64,000 bases of DNA from CAZHHH01 sp052400685 (GCA_052400685.1 JBQTGJ010000017.1); one strand, 5' to 3'. Positions 52,724 through 61,379 are shown, counted from the stretch's first letter. Notes: generated from the sequence alone by a model not told the origin. Numbers and translations: made by a program.

Positions 52724-55447
52724 ATGCACAGAATACAACTTTATTTTAGTCTCCTCTTTATCATGGGGTACAGTTTATCCTTTTCTTCTGTTGCCCAGAT
52801 TAAAAGCAAGAATGATAAAGTAAAAATAGAAGAAAAGCAGAAGTCGGTGCTTCAAGCTGAGGAGTTTAAGCATTATGTGGATTATTTTAATAATATGGAG
52901 GATGAAAACATTGCTCAGGCCATTTCAAATTCACAAGCATGGGAATGGATGAAGCAAAATATTCCTTTGTTTGAGTGTCCGCAGCAGAACTTCGAAGAGA
53001 TGTATTATTACAGATGGTGGACGTTGCGTAAGCATATTAAGAAAACACCTGTTGGTTATGCTTTTACCGAATTTTTGGTCGATCGGTCGTATGCTGATGA
53101 GTATAATCTTATTGCCTGCGCAATGGGACATCATACCATGGAAGCCAGATGGTTGCACAATCATGAGTATCTTAACGATTATCTGCATGTATGGTATAGA
53201 GGAAATGACGGATTGCCGATGAAAAAGTTGCATAAGTTTAGCAACTGGACGGCTTTTGCTTTGTATCAGAAATATCTCGTAGATAATGATATAGATTATT
53301 TGGTTGATATGCTGCCTGACCTGCTGGATGATTATAGAAGATGGGAGCAGGAGCGTCGTTTGGATAATGGTCTTTTTTGGCAAAGGGATGTTCAGGATGG
53401 TATGGAGGAACAGATCAGCGGAGGTCGTCATGTTAAAAATGCCCGGCCAACAATCAATAGTTATATGTATGGAAATGCCTGGGCTATAAGTGAAATTGCC
53501 GCTCTTGCCGGTCGTACTGATTTGGCTGATACGTTTAAAGCAAAAGCCGATACTTTGTATAACCTAATCAATACTAAATTGTGGAATCCGGAATCCCAAT
53601 TTTTTGAAACGGTGAAAGAGGCTGGAAACTTTGCTAAGGTCAGAGAAGAAATAGGGTTTATCCCGTGGTATTTTAATATTCCATTAGATAAAGACAGTGT
53701 TGCCTGGAAACAATTAATGGATACGGAGGGATTTAATGCACCTTATGGTATAACCACCGCAGAGCGTCGTCATCCTGAGTTTCGAAGTCATGGCTGCTGT
53801 CAGTGTGAGTGGGATGGTGCTGTTTGGCCTTTTGCCACATCTCAAACATTAACAGGTTTGGCTAATTATTTAAATCATTTTGCGCAAAATATTGCCTCCA
53901 GTGATGATTATTTTCATCATCTCGAAACTTATGTGGAATCTCAGTATCACAGGGGGCGTCCATACATTGGCGAATATCTTGATGAGGTGACTGGTTATTG
54001 GTTGAAAGGTGACCAGGAGCGCAGCAGATACTATAATCATTCTACTTTTAATGACCTCATAATTACCGGACTGGTAGGCTTAAGGCCTCGATCCGATCTG
54101 AAAATTGAAATTAACCCTTTGTTGCCGGTGAATAAATGGGACTGGTTTTGTCTCGATAACCTGCTTTATCAGGGAGATACCCTGACGATAGTTTGGGATC
54201 GATACGGTAAAAAATATGATTTTGGTCATGGTTTGCATCTTTTGGTCAATGGTGAAAAAGTGGCTTCAATTGGCAATCTTGGGCGACTCGTTTATGATAA
54301 AAATGCGGGTAAAGTGATTGAATGTGAGGTTAATATGGATAATACTGCCAAAGTTGATGAAGTGCCAACCTCGTTAAATTGGTCGGAAAGGATGGCCCTC
54401 TCAACGATTAAACGAAATCCTGTGTTATACCGCTCCTGGGGCTATATGCAGGGTTTGCTGCTGACCTCGTTGGAGCAACTATCCAATCAATATCCAAAGA
54501 CCATTTATAAGGATTATATATTGAGTTATGCCAATGATTTGATTGACGACGATGGGCATATTAAAGGGTATGAAATAGATGCATTTAATATCGACAATAT
54601 CAATGCTGGAAAGATGCTTTTTCATGTTTATGCAGTTACTCAAAATGAAAAATATGCCAAAGCTATTGAACTGTTAGCGATGCAGCTGAAATGGCAGCCG
54701 CAAACCACTGATGGCGGTTTTTGGCATAAGCTAAAATATCCCTGGCAGATGTGGCTCGACGGTGCTTATATGGCGACGCCTTTTCTTGCACAATACGGTG
54801 CTGTGTTTAATCACCCTGATTGCATTGAGAAAGCTTCAGAGCAACTTCTTTTAATGAATATGCATATGCGGGAACGCAAGACGGGATTGCTGTATCATGG
54901 ATGGGATGAAGCAGGTGTTCAGGATTGGTCTGACCCCAAAACAGGGTTGTCTTCAAATTTTTGGGGACGTTCCATCGGGTGGTATATGATGGCTTTGGTT
55001 GATGCGCTCGACTATCTTCCGGAGGGGAATAATAATAGGAATGAGATTATTGAAATACTGAATCAAACAACAGCTGCGGTAACTGCATTTCAGGACGAAG
55101 AGACGGGCGTTTGGTATCAGGTTTTGGACAAAGGCAGCCAAGCTGGGAATTACCTTGAGGCTTCAGCTTCCTGCATGTTTGTCTATGCAATAGCCAAAGG
55201 GGTAAACAAGGGATATTTGAAGAAAAAGTACCTGAAGATTGCGAATAAGGGGTTTGACGGTATCCTTAAGGAATTTGTGCAGGTATATGATGATGGCGAA
55301 GTGCAGCTCAATAACGTTTGCCAGGTAGCAGGGTTAGGTAACGGGCGGGATGGTTCTTACGCCTATTATATTAATGAACCAATTAAAACTAATGACTTGA
55401 AAGGCACATCGCCATTTATTATGGCAGCCATAGAGTTAGGCAGATGA
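52724..55447 (+). CDS. Two-domain fusion: MGH1-type (alpha/alpha)6 glycosidase plus GH105 unsaturated uronyl hydrolase
   Basis: A 907-residue secreted protein (signal ends SSVAQ). Residues about 45-545 form an (alpha/alpha)6-type glycosidase resembling the MGH1/GH63-like group (RWWTLRKHIKKTP, FWQRDVQDGMEEQISGG, INSYMYGNAWAISEIA, WDGAVWPFATSQTLTGLANYL, YYNHSTFNDLIITGLVGLRP). From about residue 560 a complete GH105 domain follows (RSWGYMQGLLLTSLEQL, MWLDGAYMATPFLAQYG with D679 as the expected catalytic aspartate, LPEG, ASASCMFVYAIAKGV). GH105 removes the unsaturated uronate left by pectate lyases. The pair in one chain would couple two exo-steps; the first domain's substrate is unknown. Confidence 0.85.
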   Translation: MHRIQLYFSLLFIMGYSLSFSSVAQIKSKNDKVKIEEKQKSVLQAEEFKHYVDYFNNMEDENIAQAISNSQAWEWMKQNIPLFECPQQNFEEMYYYRWWTLRKHIKKTPVGYAFTEFLVDRSYADEYNLIACAMGHHTMEARWLHNHEYLNDYLHVWYRGNDGLPMKKLHKFSNWTAFALYQKYLVDNDIDYLVDMLPDLLDDYRRWEQERRLDNGLFWQRDVQDGMEEQISGGRHVKNARPTINSYMYGNAWAISEIAALAGRTDLADTFKAKADTLYNLINTKLWNPESQFFETVKEAGNFAKVREEIGFIPWYFNIPLDKDSVAWKQLMDTEGFNAPYGITTAERRHPEFRSHGCCQCEWDGAVWPFATSQTLTGLANYLNHFAQNIASSDDYFHHLETYVESQYHRGRPYIGEYLDEVTGYWLKGDQERSRYYNHSTFNDLIITGLVGLRPRSDLKIEINPLLPVNKWDWFCLDNLLYQGDTLTIVWDRYGKKYDFGHGLHLLVNGEKVASIGNLGRLVYDKNAGKVIECEVNMDNTAKVDEVPTSLNWSERMALSTIKRNPVLYRSWGYMQGLLLTSLEQLSNQYPKTIYKDYILSYANDLIDDDGHIKGYEIDAFNIDNINAGKMLFHVYAVTQNEKYAKAIELLAMQLKWQPQTTDGGFWHKLKYPWQMWLDGAYMATPFLAQYGAVFNHPDCIEKASEQLLLMNMHMRERKTGLLYHGWDEAGVQDWSDPKTGLSSNFWGRSIGWYMMALVDALDYLPEGNNNRNEIIEILNQTTAAVTAFQDEETGVWYQVLDKGSQAGNYLEASASCMFVYAIAKGVNKGYLKKKYLKIANKGFDGILKEFVQVYDDGEVQLNNVCQVAGLGNGRDGSYAYYINEPIKTNDLKGTSPFIMAAIELGR

Positions 55448-55495
55448 GGCTGTAATTAGAATTTTCATTATTATAAATCAACAAACAAATTAAGT

Positions 55496-56587
55496 ATGAG
55501 ATTGAATTTTATAGCTTTGATGACGGGCCTGATTTTTTTGGCTGGCTGCTCTTCAGATAATGATACTGGTAGATGGAAAAAAGGTATTGTTACTGATGAA
55601 TTTATCTATACGCAAGCCCCTTTTCCATCGTGTCATTCGGCTACAATAGCTGAAACACCAGAAGGTTTAGTAGCGGCATGGTTTGGTGGTACATATGAAC
55701 GACATCCGGATGTGGAAATATGGGTGAGTCGAAGAGAGAATGGACAATGGACAGCTCCTGTTTCAGTGGCTAATGGTATTGTGAACGATACTTTGAGGTA
55801 TCCTACCTGGAACCCGGTTTTATACCAAATTCCCAAAGGTGAATTATTACTTTTTTATAAAGTGGGGCCAAGTCCTTCAACGTGGAAAGGACGGATGCTC
55901 GTTTCTCAGGATAATGGGCATAGCTGGTCTAAGCCGGATTCATTACCGGAAGGATTTCTTGGACCTATCAAGAATAAGCCTGTATTGCTCGATAACAAGG
56001 ATCTCATTTGTCCGTCGAGTACCGAGGGGAATGGCTGGCGTGTGCATTTCGAGGTTACTGCAGATAATTGTAAATCATGGCACAAAGTGGGGCCTATAAG
56101 TTCTGGTAAAGTATATAAAGTGATTCAACCAGCTATATTAGATCATGGTAATGGCGTTTTGCAGGCATTGTGCCGAAGCGGGAATGCTGTTATAGCAACG
56201 TCATGGTCGCATGATTATGGAAAATCATGGGGGCTTTTATGGCCTTCAGGGCTTCCCAATAATAACTCCGGAATTGATGCCGTGACACTCAAAGATGGTC
56301 GTTTTTTGGTGGTTTATAATCATGTTGCGACGCCCGTTAATGCGAAAAAAGGACACCGCACACCTTTAAATGTAGCCGTGTCTGACGATGGAAAGAACTG
56401 GAATGCTGCATGTATTATTGAAGATTCTGAAATTAGTCAGTATTCATATCCGTCTGTTATTCAGACGGCTGATGGAATGGTGCACATCGTTTATACCTGG
56501 CGAAGGGAGCGTATTAAACATGTGATGATTGATCCCGATAAACTGGAGCTGAGTCCCATTGTAGATGAGAAGTGGCCTCAAAAATAG
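55496..56587 (+). CDS. Sialidase-fold (BNR) exo-enzyme lipoprotein; substrate unknown
   Basis: A 363-residue single-domain propeller with lipobox FLAGC. It matches the BNR_2/exo-alpha-sialidase-like superfamily: CHSATIAETPEGLVAAWFGGTYE, VWISRRENG-type blade (EIWVSRRENG), SQDNGHSWSKP, SHDYGKSWG and SDDGKNWN Asp-boxes, ending VIQTADGMVHIVYTWRRERIKHV. Many Bacteroidetes pectin loci carry such a protein next to GH105, and it is more likely a glycosidase or lyase on an acidic pectin residue than a sialidase. The neighbouring fusion protein ends 48 bp upstream, and the esterase gene starts 6 bp downstream. Confidence 0.8.
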   Translation: MRLNFIALMTGLIFLAGCSSDNDTGRWKKGIVTDEFIYTQAPFPSCHSATIAETPEGLVAAWFGGTYERHPDVEIWVSRRENGQWTAPVSVANGIVNDTLRYPTWNPVLYQIPKGELLLFYKVGPSPSTWKGRMLVSQDNGHSWSKPDSLPEGFLGPIKNKPVLLDNKDLICPSSTEGNGWRVHFEVTADNCKSWHKVGPISSGKVYKVIQPAILDHGNGVLQALCRSGNAVIATSWSHDYGKSWGLLWPSGLPNNNSGIDAVTLKDGRFLVVYNHVATPVNAKKGHRTPLNVAVSDDGKNWNAACIIEDSEISQYSYPSVIQTADGMVHIVYTWRRERIKHVMIDPDKLELSPIVDEKWPQK

Positions 56588-56593
56588 AGACTT

Positions 56594-57979
56594 ATGTCAA
56601 GATATGTATCATTTTTTGTAGTTTCTTTCTTTTTTGTTGCCGCAGCCACCGCGCAGCAAAATTCTGACTTTGGTTATTCACGGCCTTTGAAGGATGTGCT
56701 GATTGACATCGAACAACGGTTCGATGTTTCATTCAGGTATCCTGATAGTTTGGTTGAAGGCAGGATATTAGAGTATGCCGATTGGCGGATACGTCCCGGG
56801 TTTGAACCTACCATGGTGAATGTATTGGCGCCTTTCGATTTGATTTTTAAACCTGATAGCAAGGAAGGTTATTACAAAATAAAGCCTTATGAATATCACC
56901 GGCGATCGGTGGAGGAGGGGAAACAGTTTTTGGCTTATCTAAAAACCTTGTATCATAATAAGGAAGAGTGGGAATTAAGAAGAGATTCTTTGAAACGATG
57001 TTTTTTGACGGCATTGAAACTTGAGAAATTGCCGGACTGGTCCGCTTCGGGTATTTATTATTCAAACAGGAGGCGATACAAAGACTACGAAATAGTAAAT
57101 GTGGCCCTGGAGACACTTCCTGGCGTTTATGTGTGTGGATCTTTGTATCAGCCGAAGAAGATGACGGGAAAGGTTCCTGTTATTATTTCTCCCAATGGTC
57201 ATTTTAGTGAGGGGCGTTATAACAAAGATATGCAGATTCGTTATGCGATGTTGGCCCGTATGGGCGCCATCGTCATGAGTTACGATATGTTTGCATGGGG
57301 TGAATCTGAGCTTCAGTTTAATCATTCCAATCATCATAAAAGTCTGGCGCAAACCATACAGATCATGAATGGTGAAAGAGTCTTAGATTTTTTGTTGTCT
57401 CAAAATCATGCTGATACAAACAGGGTGGGCATAACTGGTGGTAGCGGTGGTGGCAGTCAAACGATGTTACTTTCTGCCATTGATGACCGTATTGATGTGA
57501 GTGTGCCGGTAGTCATGCTATCCAGCTATTTTTATGGTGGCTGTCCCTGCGAAAGTGGACAGCCTGTGCATTTGTGCGGGGGAGGCACCAATAATGTTGA
57601 AATGGCATCTATGATGGCTCCTAAACCTCTATTAGTGATTTCGGATGGGGGTGATTGGACGGCTCATGTGCCAGAAGTTGAATTTCCATTCCTACAATAT
57701 GTTTATAGCTTTTATAGCAAAACGCAGAATGTAGAAAATGTTCATATTCCCAATGAAGGACACAGTTATGGTAAAAGTAAAAGATACCCGATGTATGCGT
57801 TTATGGCAAAATGGTTGGGACTCAAAAGCATTGTCTCTATTGATGGTACCTGGGACGAATCAGGATGCGTGGTTGAAGATGCATCCCAGATGTATGTTTT
57901 TGATAACGATTCTGCCAAACTGCCCGAAAACGCTATCATGAGTTTTAAGGCACTTGAAGAATTGGTGAAAAAGCTGTGA
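56594..57979 (+). CDS. Alpha/beta-hydrolase esterase with N-terminal STN-like domain
   Basis: A 461-residue secreted esterase. The signal ends TATAQ. Residues about 22-98 resemble the secretin/TonB short N-terminal (STN) domain (LKDVLIDIEQRFDVSFRYPDSLVEGRIL and FDLIFKPDSKEGYYKIK), normally found in FecA-type receptors and sigma/anti-sigma systems. Residues about 150-430 are an acetyl-xylan-esterase/dienelactone-hydrolase-like domain with nucleophile S284 in GGSGGGS, an acid in VISDGGDW and H390 in NEGHSYG. It probably removes acetyl groups from pectin oligomers. The STN-esterase combination is unusual; the STN part could also be a divergent binding domain. It begins 6 bp after the preceding gene. 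Confidence 0.78.
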   Translation: MSRYVSFFVVSFFFVAAATAQQNSDFGYSRPLKDVLIDIEQRFDVSFRYPDSLVEGRILEYADWRIRPGFEPTMVNVLAPFDLIFKPDSKEGYYKIKPYEYHRRSVEEGKQFLAYLKTLYHNKEEWELRRDSLKRCFLTALKLEKLPDWSASGIYYSNRRRYKDYEIVNVALETLPGVYVCGSLYQPKKMTGKVPVIISPNGHFSEGRYNKDMQIRYAMLARMGAIVMSYDMFAWGESELQFNHSNHHKSLAQTIQIMNGERVLDFLLSQNHADTNRVGITGGSGGGSQTMLLSAIDDRIDVSVPVVMLSSYFYGGCPCESGQPVHLCGGGTNNVEMASMMAPKPLLVISDGGDWTAHVPEVEFPFLQYVYSFYSKTQNVENVHIPNEGHSYGKSKRYPMYAFMAKWLGLKSIVSIDGTWDESGCVVEDASQMYVFDNDSAKLPENAIMSFKALEELVKKL

Positions 57980-58109
57980 ATAATTTATTAAAGTTTGATA
58001 ACGAGCACGTAAAAATCTATCCAACGACAGCTGTTTTTTGACGTATTAAATGTATAAAGAGAATTCAATCTCGTCGTATTATATCTGTGGTTTTAGTTGA
58101 TCTTCTTTT

Positions 58110-58196
58110 GATCGTTAAAGATGGGGATTTGGTAAATGAGCATTTTGAGGAGAAGCATAACGCAGAAGTTGGACTTTTCTTGCAAACACTAATTAT
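58110..58196 (+). repeat. Dispersed protein-like repeat family 1, copy E
   Basis: The most diverged copy. It encodes DLVNEHFEEKHNAEVGLFLQT, sharing the V-N-x-H-F-E core and the H-N segment of copy D. It ends about 20 nt before the start codon of the TIM-barrel lipoprotein gene at 58217, inside a 237-bp intergenic gap. Confidence 0.6.
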
Positions 58197-58216
58197 CAAT
58201 AATAAAAACAGAACAG

Positions 58217-59116
58217 ATGAATTTTAAATTACTGAATAATGTTTTACTGGCAGGTTTAATTACACTTACGGCTTGTCAAGTTAGTAAACAACCGACTGAT
58301 CAAACCCCGAAAGAACCTCGTTATAAAGTCGCAGTTTGCGATTGGATGATCTTGAAACGTCAAAAGCTGGGAGCTTTCGAACGTGCAAGAGAAATCGGAT
58401 CGGATGGTCTTGAGCTTGATTTGGGTGGACTGGGATCGCGTCCGACCTTTGATAATAAGTTGCTGGATCCTCTTCAGCGGCAGGCGTTTATCTCCAAGTC
58501 TGATGAAACAGGTATCGAAATTAGCTCTATCGCTATGTCAGGCTTTTATGCACATAATTTTGCCGAACGTGAAGGTATTGATGTTATTATGAATGACGCC
58601 ATTAATACCATGGTTATGATGAATGTAAAAACGGCTTTTTTACCTTTAGGTGTTGAAGGCGATTTGATTAAGCATCCTGAGCGACGTAATGCCTTGGTAA
58701 CACGATTGAAATTATTAGGGGCAAAAGCAGAAGCAGCTGGTGTAGTCATAGGTATAGAAACGGCTTATGGTGCGGTTGAGGAAATACATTTTTTGGATGA
58801 GATTAAATCACCGGCTATTAAAAGTTATTTCAACTTTAGTAATGCGATTCAAAATCATCGTGACATTTGTGAAGAGTTGAAAATTTATGGGAAAGACAGA
58901 ATTGTTATGATTCATGCCTCTGGAAAAGACAGCGTTTGGCTGGAGAACGATCCCCATATTGATATGCCAAAAATAAAGAAGACCCTCGATGAAATGGGGT
59001 GGAGTGGCTGGTTGGTGATTGAACGTTCTCGCGATGCTTCTCAACCCCGGAATGTGCTTGCAAATTATAGCGCTAATGCGGCTTATTTAAAGAAAGTTTT
59101 TCAGGGGCTTGATTAG
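58217..59116 (+). CDS. Secreted TIM-barrel lipoprotein of the sugar isomerase/epimerase (AP endonuclease 2) superfamily
   Basis: A 299-residue protein with a lipobox LTLTAC, followed by an xylose-isomerase-like barrel: AFERAREIGSDGLELDLGGLG, IEISSIAMSGFYAHNFAE, VVIGIETAYGAVEEI, YFNFSNAIQNHRD, RIVMIHASGKDSVW and WSGWLVIERSRD. Metal-binding acidic and His residues are placed as in this superfamily. Export to the periplasm is notable because most relatives are cytosolic, but secreted Bacteroidetes members exist. It may epimerise or isomerise a free sugar or act in glycoside processing near the pectin enzymes; the substrate is unknown. Confidence 0.82.
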   Translation: MNFKLLNNVLLAGLITLTACQVSKQPTDQTPKEPRYKVAVCDWMILKRQKLGAFERAREIGSDGLELDLGGLGSRPTFDNKLLDPLQRQAFISKSDETGIEISSIAMSGFYAHNFAEREGIDVIMNDAINTMVMMNVKTAFLPLGVEGDLIKHPERRNALVTRLKLLGAKAEAAGVVIGIETAYGAVEEIHFLDEIKSPAIKSYFNFSNAIQNHRDICEELKIYGKDRIVMIHASGKDSVWLENDPHIDMPKIKKTLDEMGWSGWLVIERSRDASQPRNVLANYSANAAYLKKVFQGLD

Positions 59117-59940
59117 GATTGTATTTTATTATTGTGAGGCGATGTTTTGGCTGAAATAAGATTTTGATTGGGGGCGCAAAAAATTAAATAAGAGATCAAA
59201 TGCGAATAAAATTGTAATACCAAGCTGATTCTTCTATTTGGAATAAGGCCAATGATTGGGCTTCAAATGATTTGAATGAAAATTAGGCTTTACATTAATA
59301 CGACTCCATAAATGTCCATTTTGAGTGCGAGAATTACCAAAAATAGTGTTTTATAGAGTTGTCTTTAATTAATTGTCTTAACCTTAATGGTTTATAGTAA
59401 CGGTATTACTTGACGTTTTGATCACAATTGTTTATTTCATTTCGAAATTCAATTATCAAAAAATAATCCTTTATAAGGTTGGTAATGATGAATACAAAGA
59501 AATGTTTATTTTGTTTGTTCTATATTAAAAAACGAGTAGGATGCTTTGTCGAAGTGGTTTATTGGGGTTTCGTTGCTGTAAATGCAGAAACATAACTGAA
59601 TGACTCCCGGATCAGAAATGAAAAGAAACTGCTCATTCAGCTTAATGTATCTTAACTTCAATCAACATTGCCAAGGCTGTCTTCTGGCTGGGCATTTCTA
59701 AAGCGGAATGAGGAGTCGAGCATTTTTAATATTTGATATTAGAGTGATGCAATACGATGCTTTAATGGCAATCTGGATTTTCGACGTGATCGGAATTTTT
59801 CCATACTCTACCAAAGATCAAAACTATGTCAAAGAAATTACATTATACGGCACAAGGTCCGATTTAAACTTTAACGAACTATTCAGACTAAAGGGTTGAC
59901 TGAGATTTTGCGCGTCGATAATTTCGTATATTTCCGGGTC
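59117..59940. other. Non-coding gap between convergent genes, possible gene remnant
   Basis: 824 bp with frequent stops in all frames. A short stretch at about 59708-59899 reads like protein (VIGIFPYSTKDQNYVKEITL, then YGTRSDLNFNELFRLKG) but has no start context or upstream continuation, so it may be the end of a decayed gene. No strong terminator was found for either flanking gene. Confidence 0.4.
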
Positions 59941-60801
59941 TCAAGGCCTTGTTTTACTTGCATTTTTCCCTTTTGTAACACGTTCAATCTCTTGTATTAA
60001 AAGAGGGAATCCGGCCTTTGGCATATTACCATGGTTGTAACCATCCATTTCATAAAGTCGGGTTTGTGTATGCCCAACCACTTTCATCATGCGCGCCAGG
60101 TAGGCGTTTTCTTCATAACGACCTAACATTTCAAGCTCCCGGTCACCTGTTATTAATAGCAAAGGTGGGGCATCCGGCCGAACATGGAAGAGAGGCGCCA
60201 TATCGTCAACAATTGGTTGTTTATCAGCGATCCCTCTTTCTTTACGAACGGTAAAGTGGGTGATACATTGAGGACTAAACGGAATAAGGCCTGCTATTTG
60301 ATTGGCGTCGATATTATATGTTTTAAGCCATTTTTTGTCCAGCCCGGTCATGAGGGTTAGATAGCCTCCGGCTGAATGACCGGAAATAAAAATAAGTTTG
60401 GGGTTGCCTCCGTATTTCTCGATGTTTTGGAATACCCAGGCTTCGGCTGCGGCGGCATCTTCGATATAGGTTGGTGAGCTCACGTTTGGTGACAGTCGGT
60501 ATCCCACACCTATAACGCAAAAACCTTTTCCTTTCAAAGCTGTAGGTATCTCTTTATGGCCACTGGTGAGACCTCCGCTATGAAACCAGATAACGGTTGC
60601 AAAATTTTGAATATTAGACGGGTAATATATGTCAAGGACACATTGTTTTTTGACGTAGTCGTCGCTGGTTGCTTTACTATAGTATGGTACGTTGAGTTCT
60701 GTTGTGTAAACAGTTTTCTCGTTTTTTGATACTTGCTGTGCCGAAATGGTTATTGACAGACAATAAAAAATTACGGATAGCATTCTGCTTACTGGTTTCA
60801 T
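59941..60801 (-). CDS. Secreted alpha/beta-hydrolase esterase (carboxylesterase/BD-FAE-like)
   Basis: The only minus-strand gene of the window. It encodes a 286-residue esterase with a signal peptide ending TISAQ. Hydrolase motifs are the oxyanion-type WFHSGG, nucleophile GHSAGG, acid in ITGDRE and the histidine in DGYNHGN, in the order of hormone-sensitive-lipase/feruloyl-esterase relatives. The likely substrates are acetyl or feruloyl esters on plant cell-wall oligosaccharides (inference). The start codon abuts two tandem leader-repeat units that lie on the same strand, the same arrangement as the pectin susC and methylesterase genes, which suggests shared control. Confidence 0.85.
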   Translation of the reverse strand: MKPVSRMLSVIFYCLSITISAQQVSKNEKTVYTTELNVPYYSKATSDDYVKKQCVLDIYYPSNIQNFATVIWFHSGGLTSGHKEIPTALKGKGFCVIGVGYRLSPNVSSPTYIEDAAAAEAWVFQNIEKYGGNPKLIFISGHSAGGYLTLMTGLDKKWLKTYNIDANQIAGLIPFSPQCITHFTVRKERGIADKQPIVDDMAPLFHVRPDAPPLLLITGDRELEMLGRYEENAYLARMMKVVGHTQTRLYEMDGYNHGNMPKAGFPLLIQEIERVTKGKNASKTRP

Positions 60802-60999
60802 GTGTTTATAATTTTGTTTTTTAAGGTCAAATGGTACTCGCCGGAATTATTCATCCTACTGTGTGTAGGTGCTTATTGGGCTCGTTTCATCTGTTTATAA
60901 TTTGTTTCTCAGTTGCCATATGGGACTCAACAACATAATCATTTCCCTTTTTGAGAATCAAAAATCAGCGAAGCTAAATCTTACTCATGCTCGTTTCAT
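60802..60999 (-). repeat. Leader repeat family 2, two tandem units before the minus-strand esterase
   Basis: Read on the minus strand, the distal unit (60999-60891, 109 nt) starts ATGAAACGAGCATGA and the proximal unit (60890-60802, 89 nt) starts ATGAAACGAGCCC. The distal unit ends AAATTATAAACAG and the proximal unit ends AAATTATAAACAC at the esterase ATG. Their mini-ORFs read Met-Lys-Arg-Ala-stop and Met-Lys-Arg-Ala-Gln-stop. The proximal unit has a CCTAC/GTAGG hairpin. The esterase itself starts ATGAAACCAG, like the start of a further unit. Confidence 0.8.
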
Positions 61000-61379
61000 C
61001 TGATTTATTTTTAATGATTATGTGGTTTTGTATCGGGTAACAATTATGTGTGGATTCAAATTTTATTTACGTCTAAAAATAGTGGTTTAGTCAGATAAAG
61101 ACAAGATACGTGACGTTTAGGGGACCGACAGAGTTATCTTTTTTTATTTTTTTGTGAATTAAAGTTTATAAGATGAGGGTGTTGTGAACTTTTTTTTATT
61201 TATAAATTTTTGAGATGTTTAATTTCTAGAATTTCTGTGTAGATAATTGAGAAATTTGGGCAAACAAGGTTAATTTTACGGTTATTGTTAATCGCCGTTT
61301 TTTTGATTTTTTTTGAGGAAACAGTTGATGTGTTTTACAATAAAGTCTACAATAGAATAATTTATTTAATCAATTATAA
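61000..61379. other. Divergent AT-rich intergenic region
   Basis: 380 bp between the leader units of the minus-strand esterase and the plus-strand YedF-like gene. It has long T/A tracts and no open frame of note. It must hold both divergent promoters, but I found no clear TAnnTTTG element on either strand. Confidence 0.5.

Noticed and set aside
55496..56587. True sialidase (neuraminidase)
   Set aside because: The fold matches, but no sialic acid transport or catabolism genes are nearby and all neighbours are pectin enzymes.
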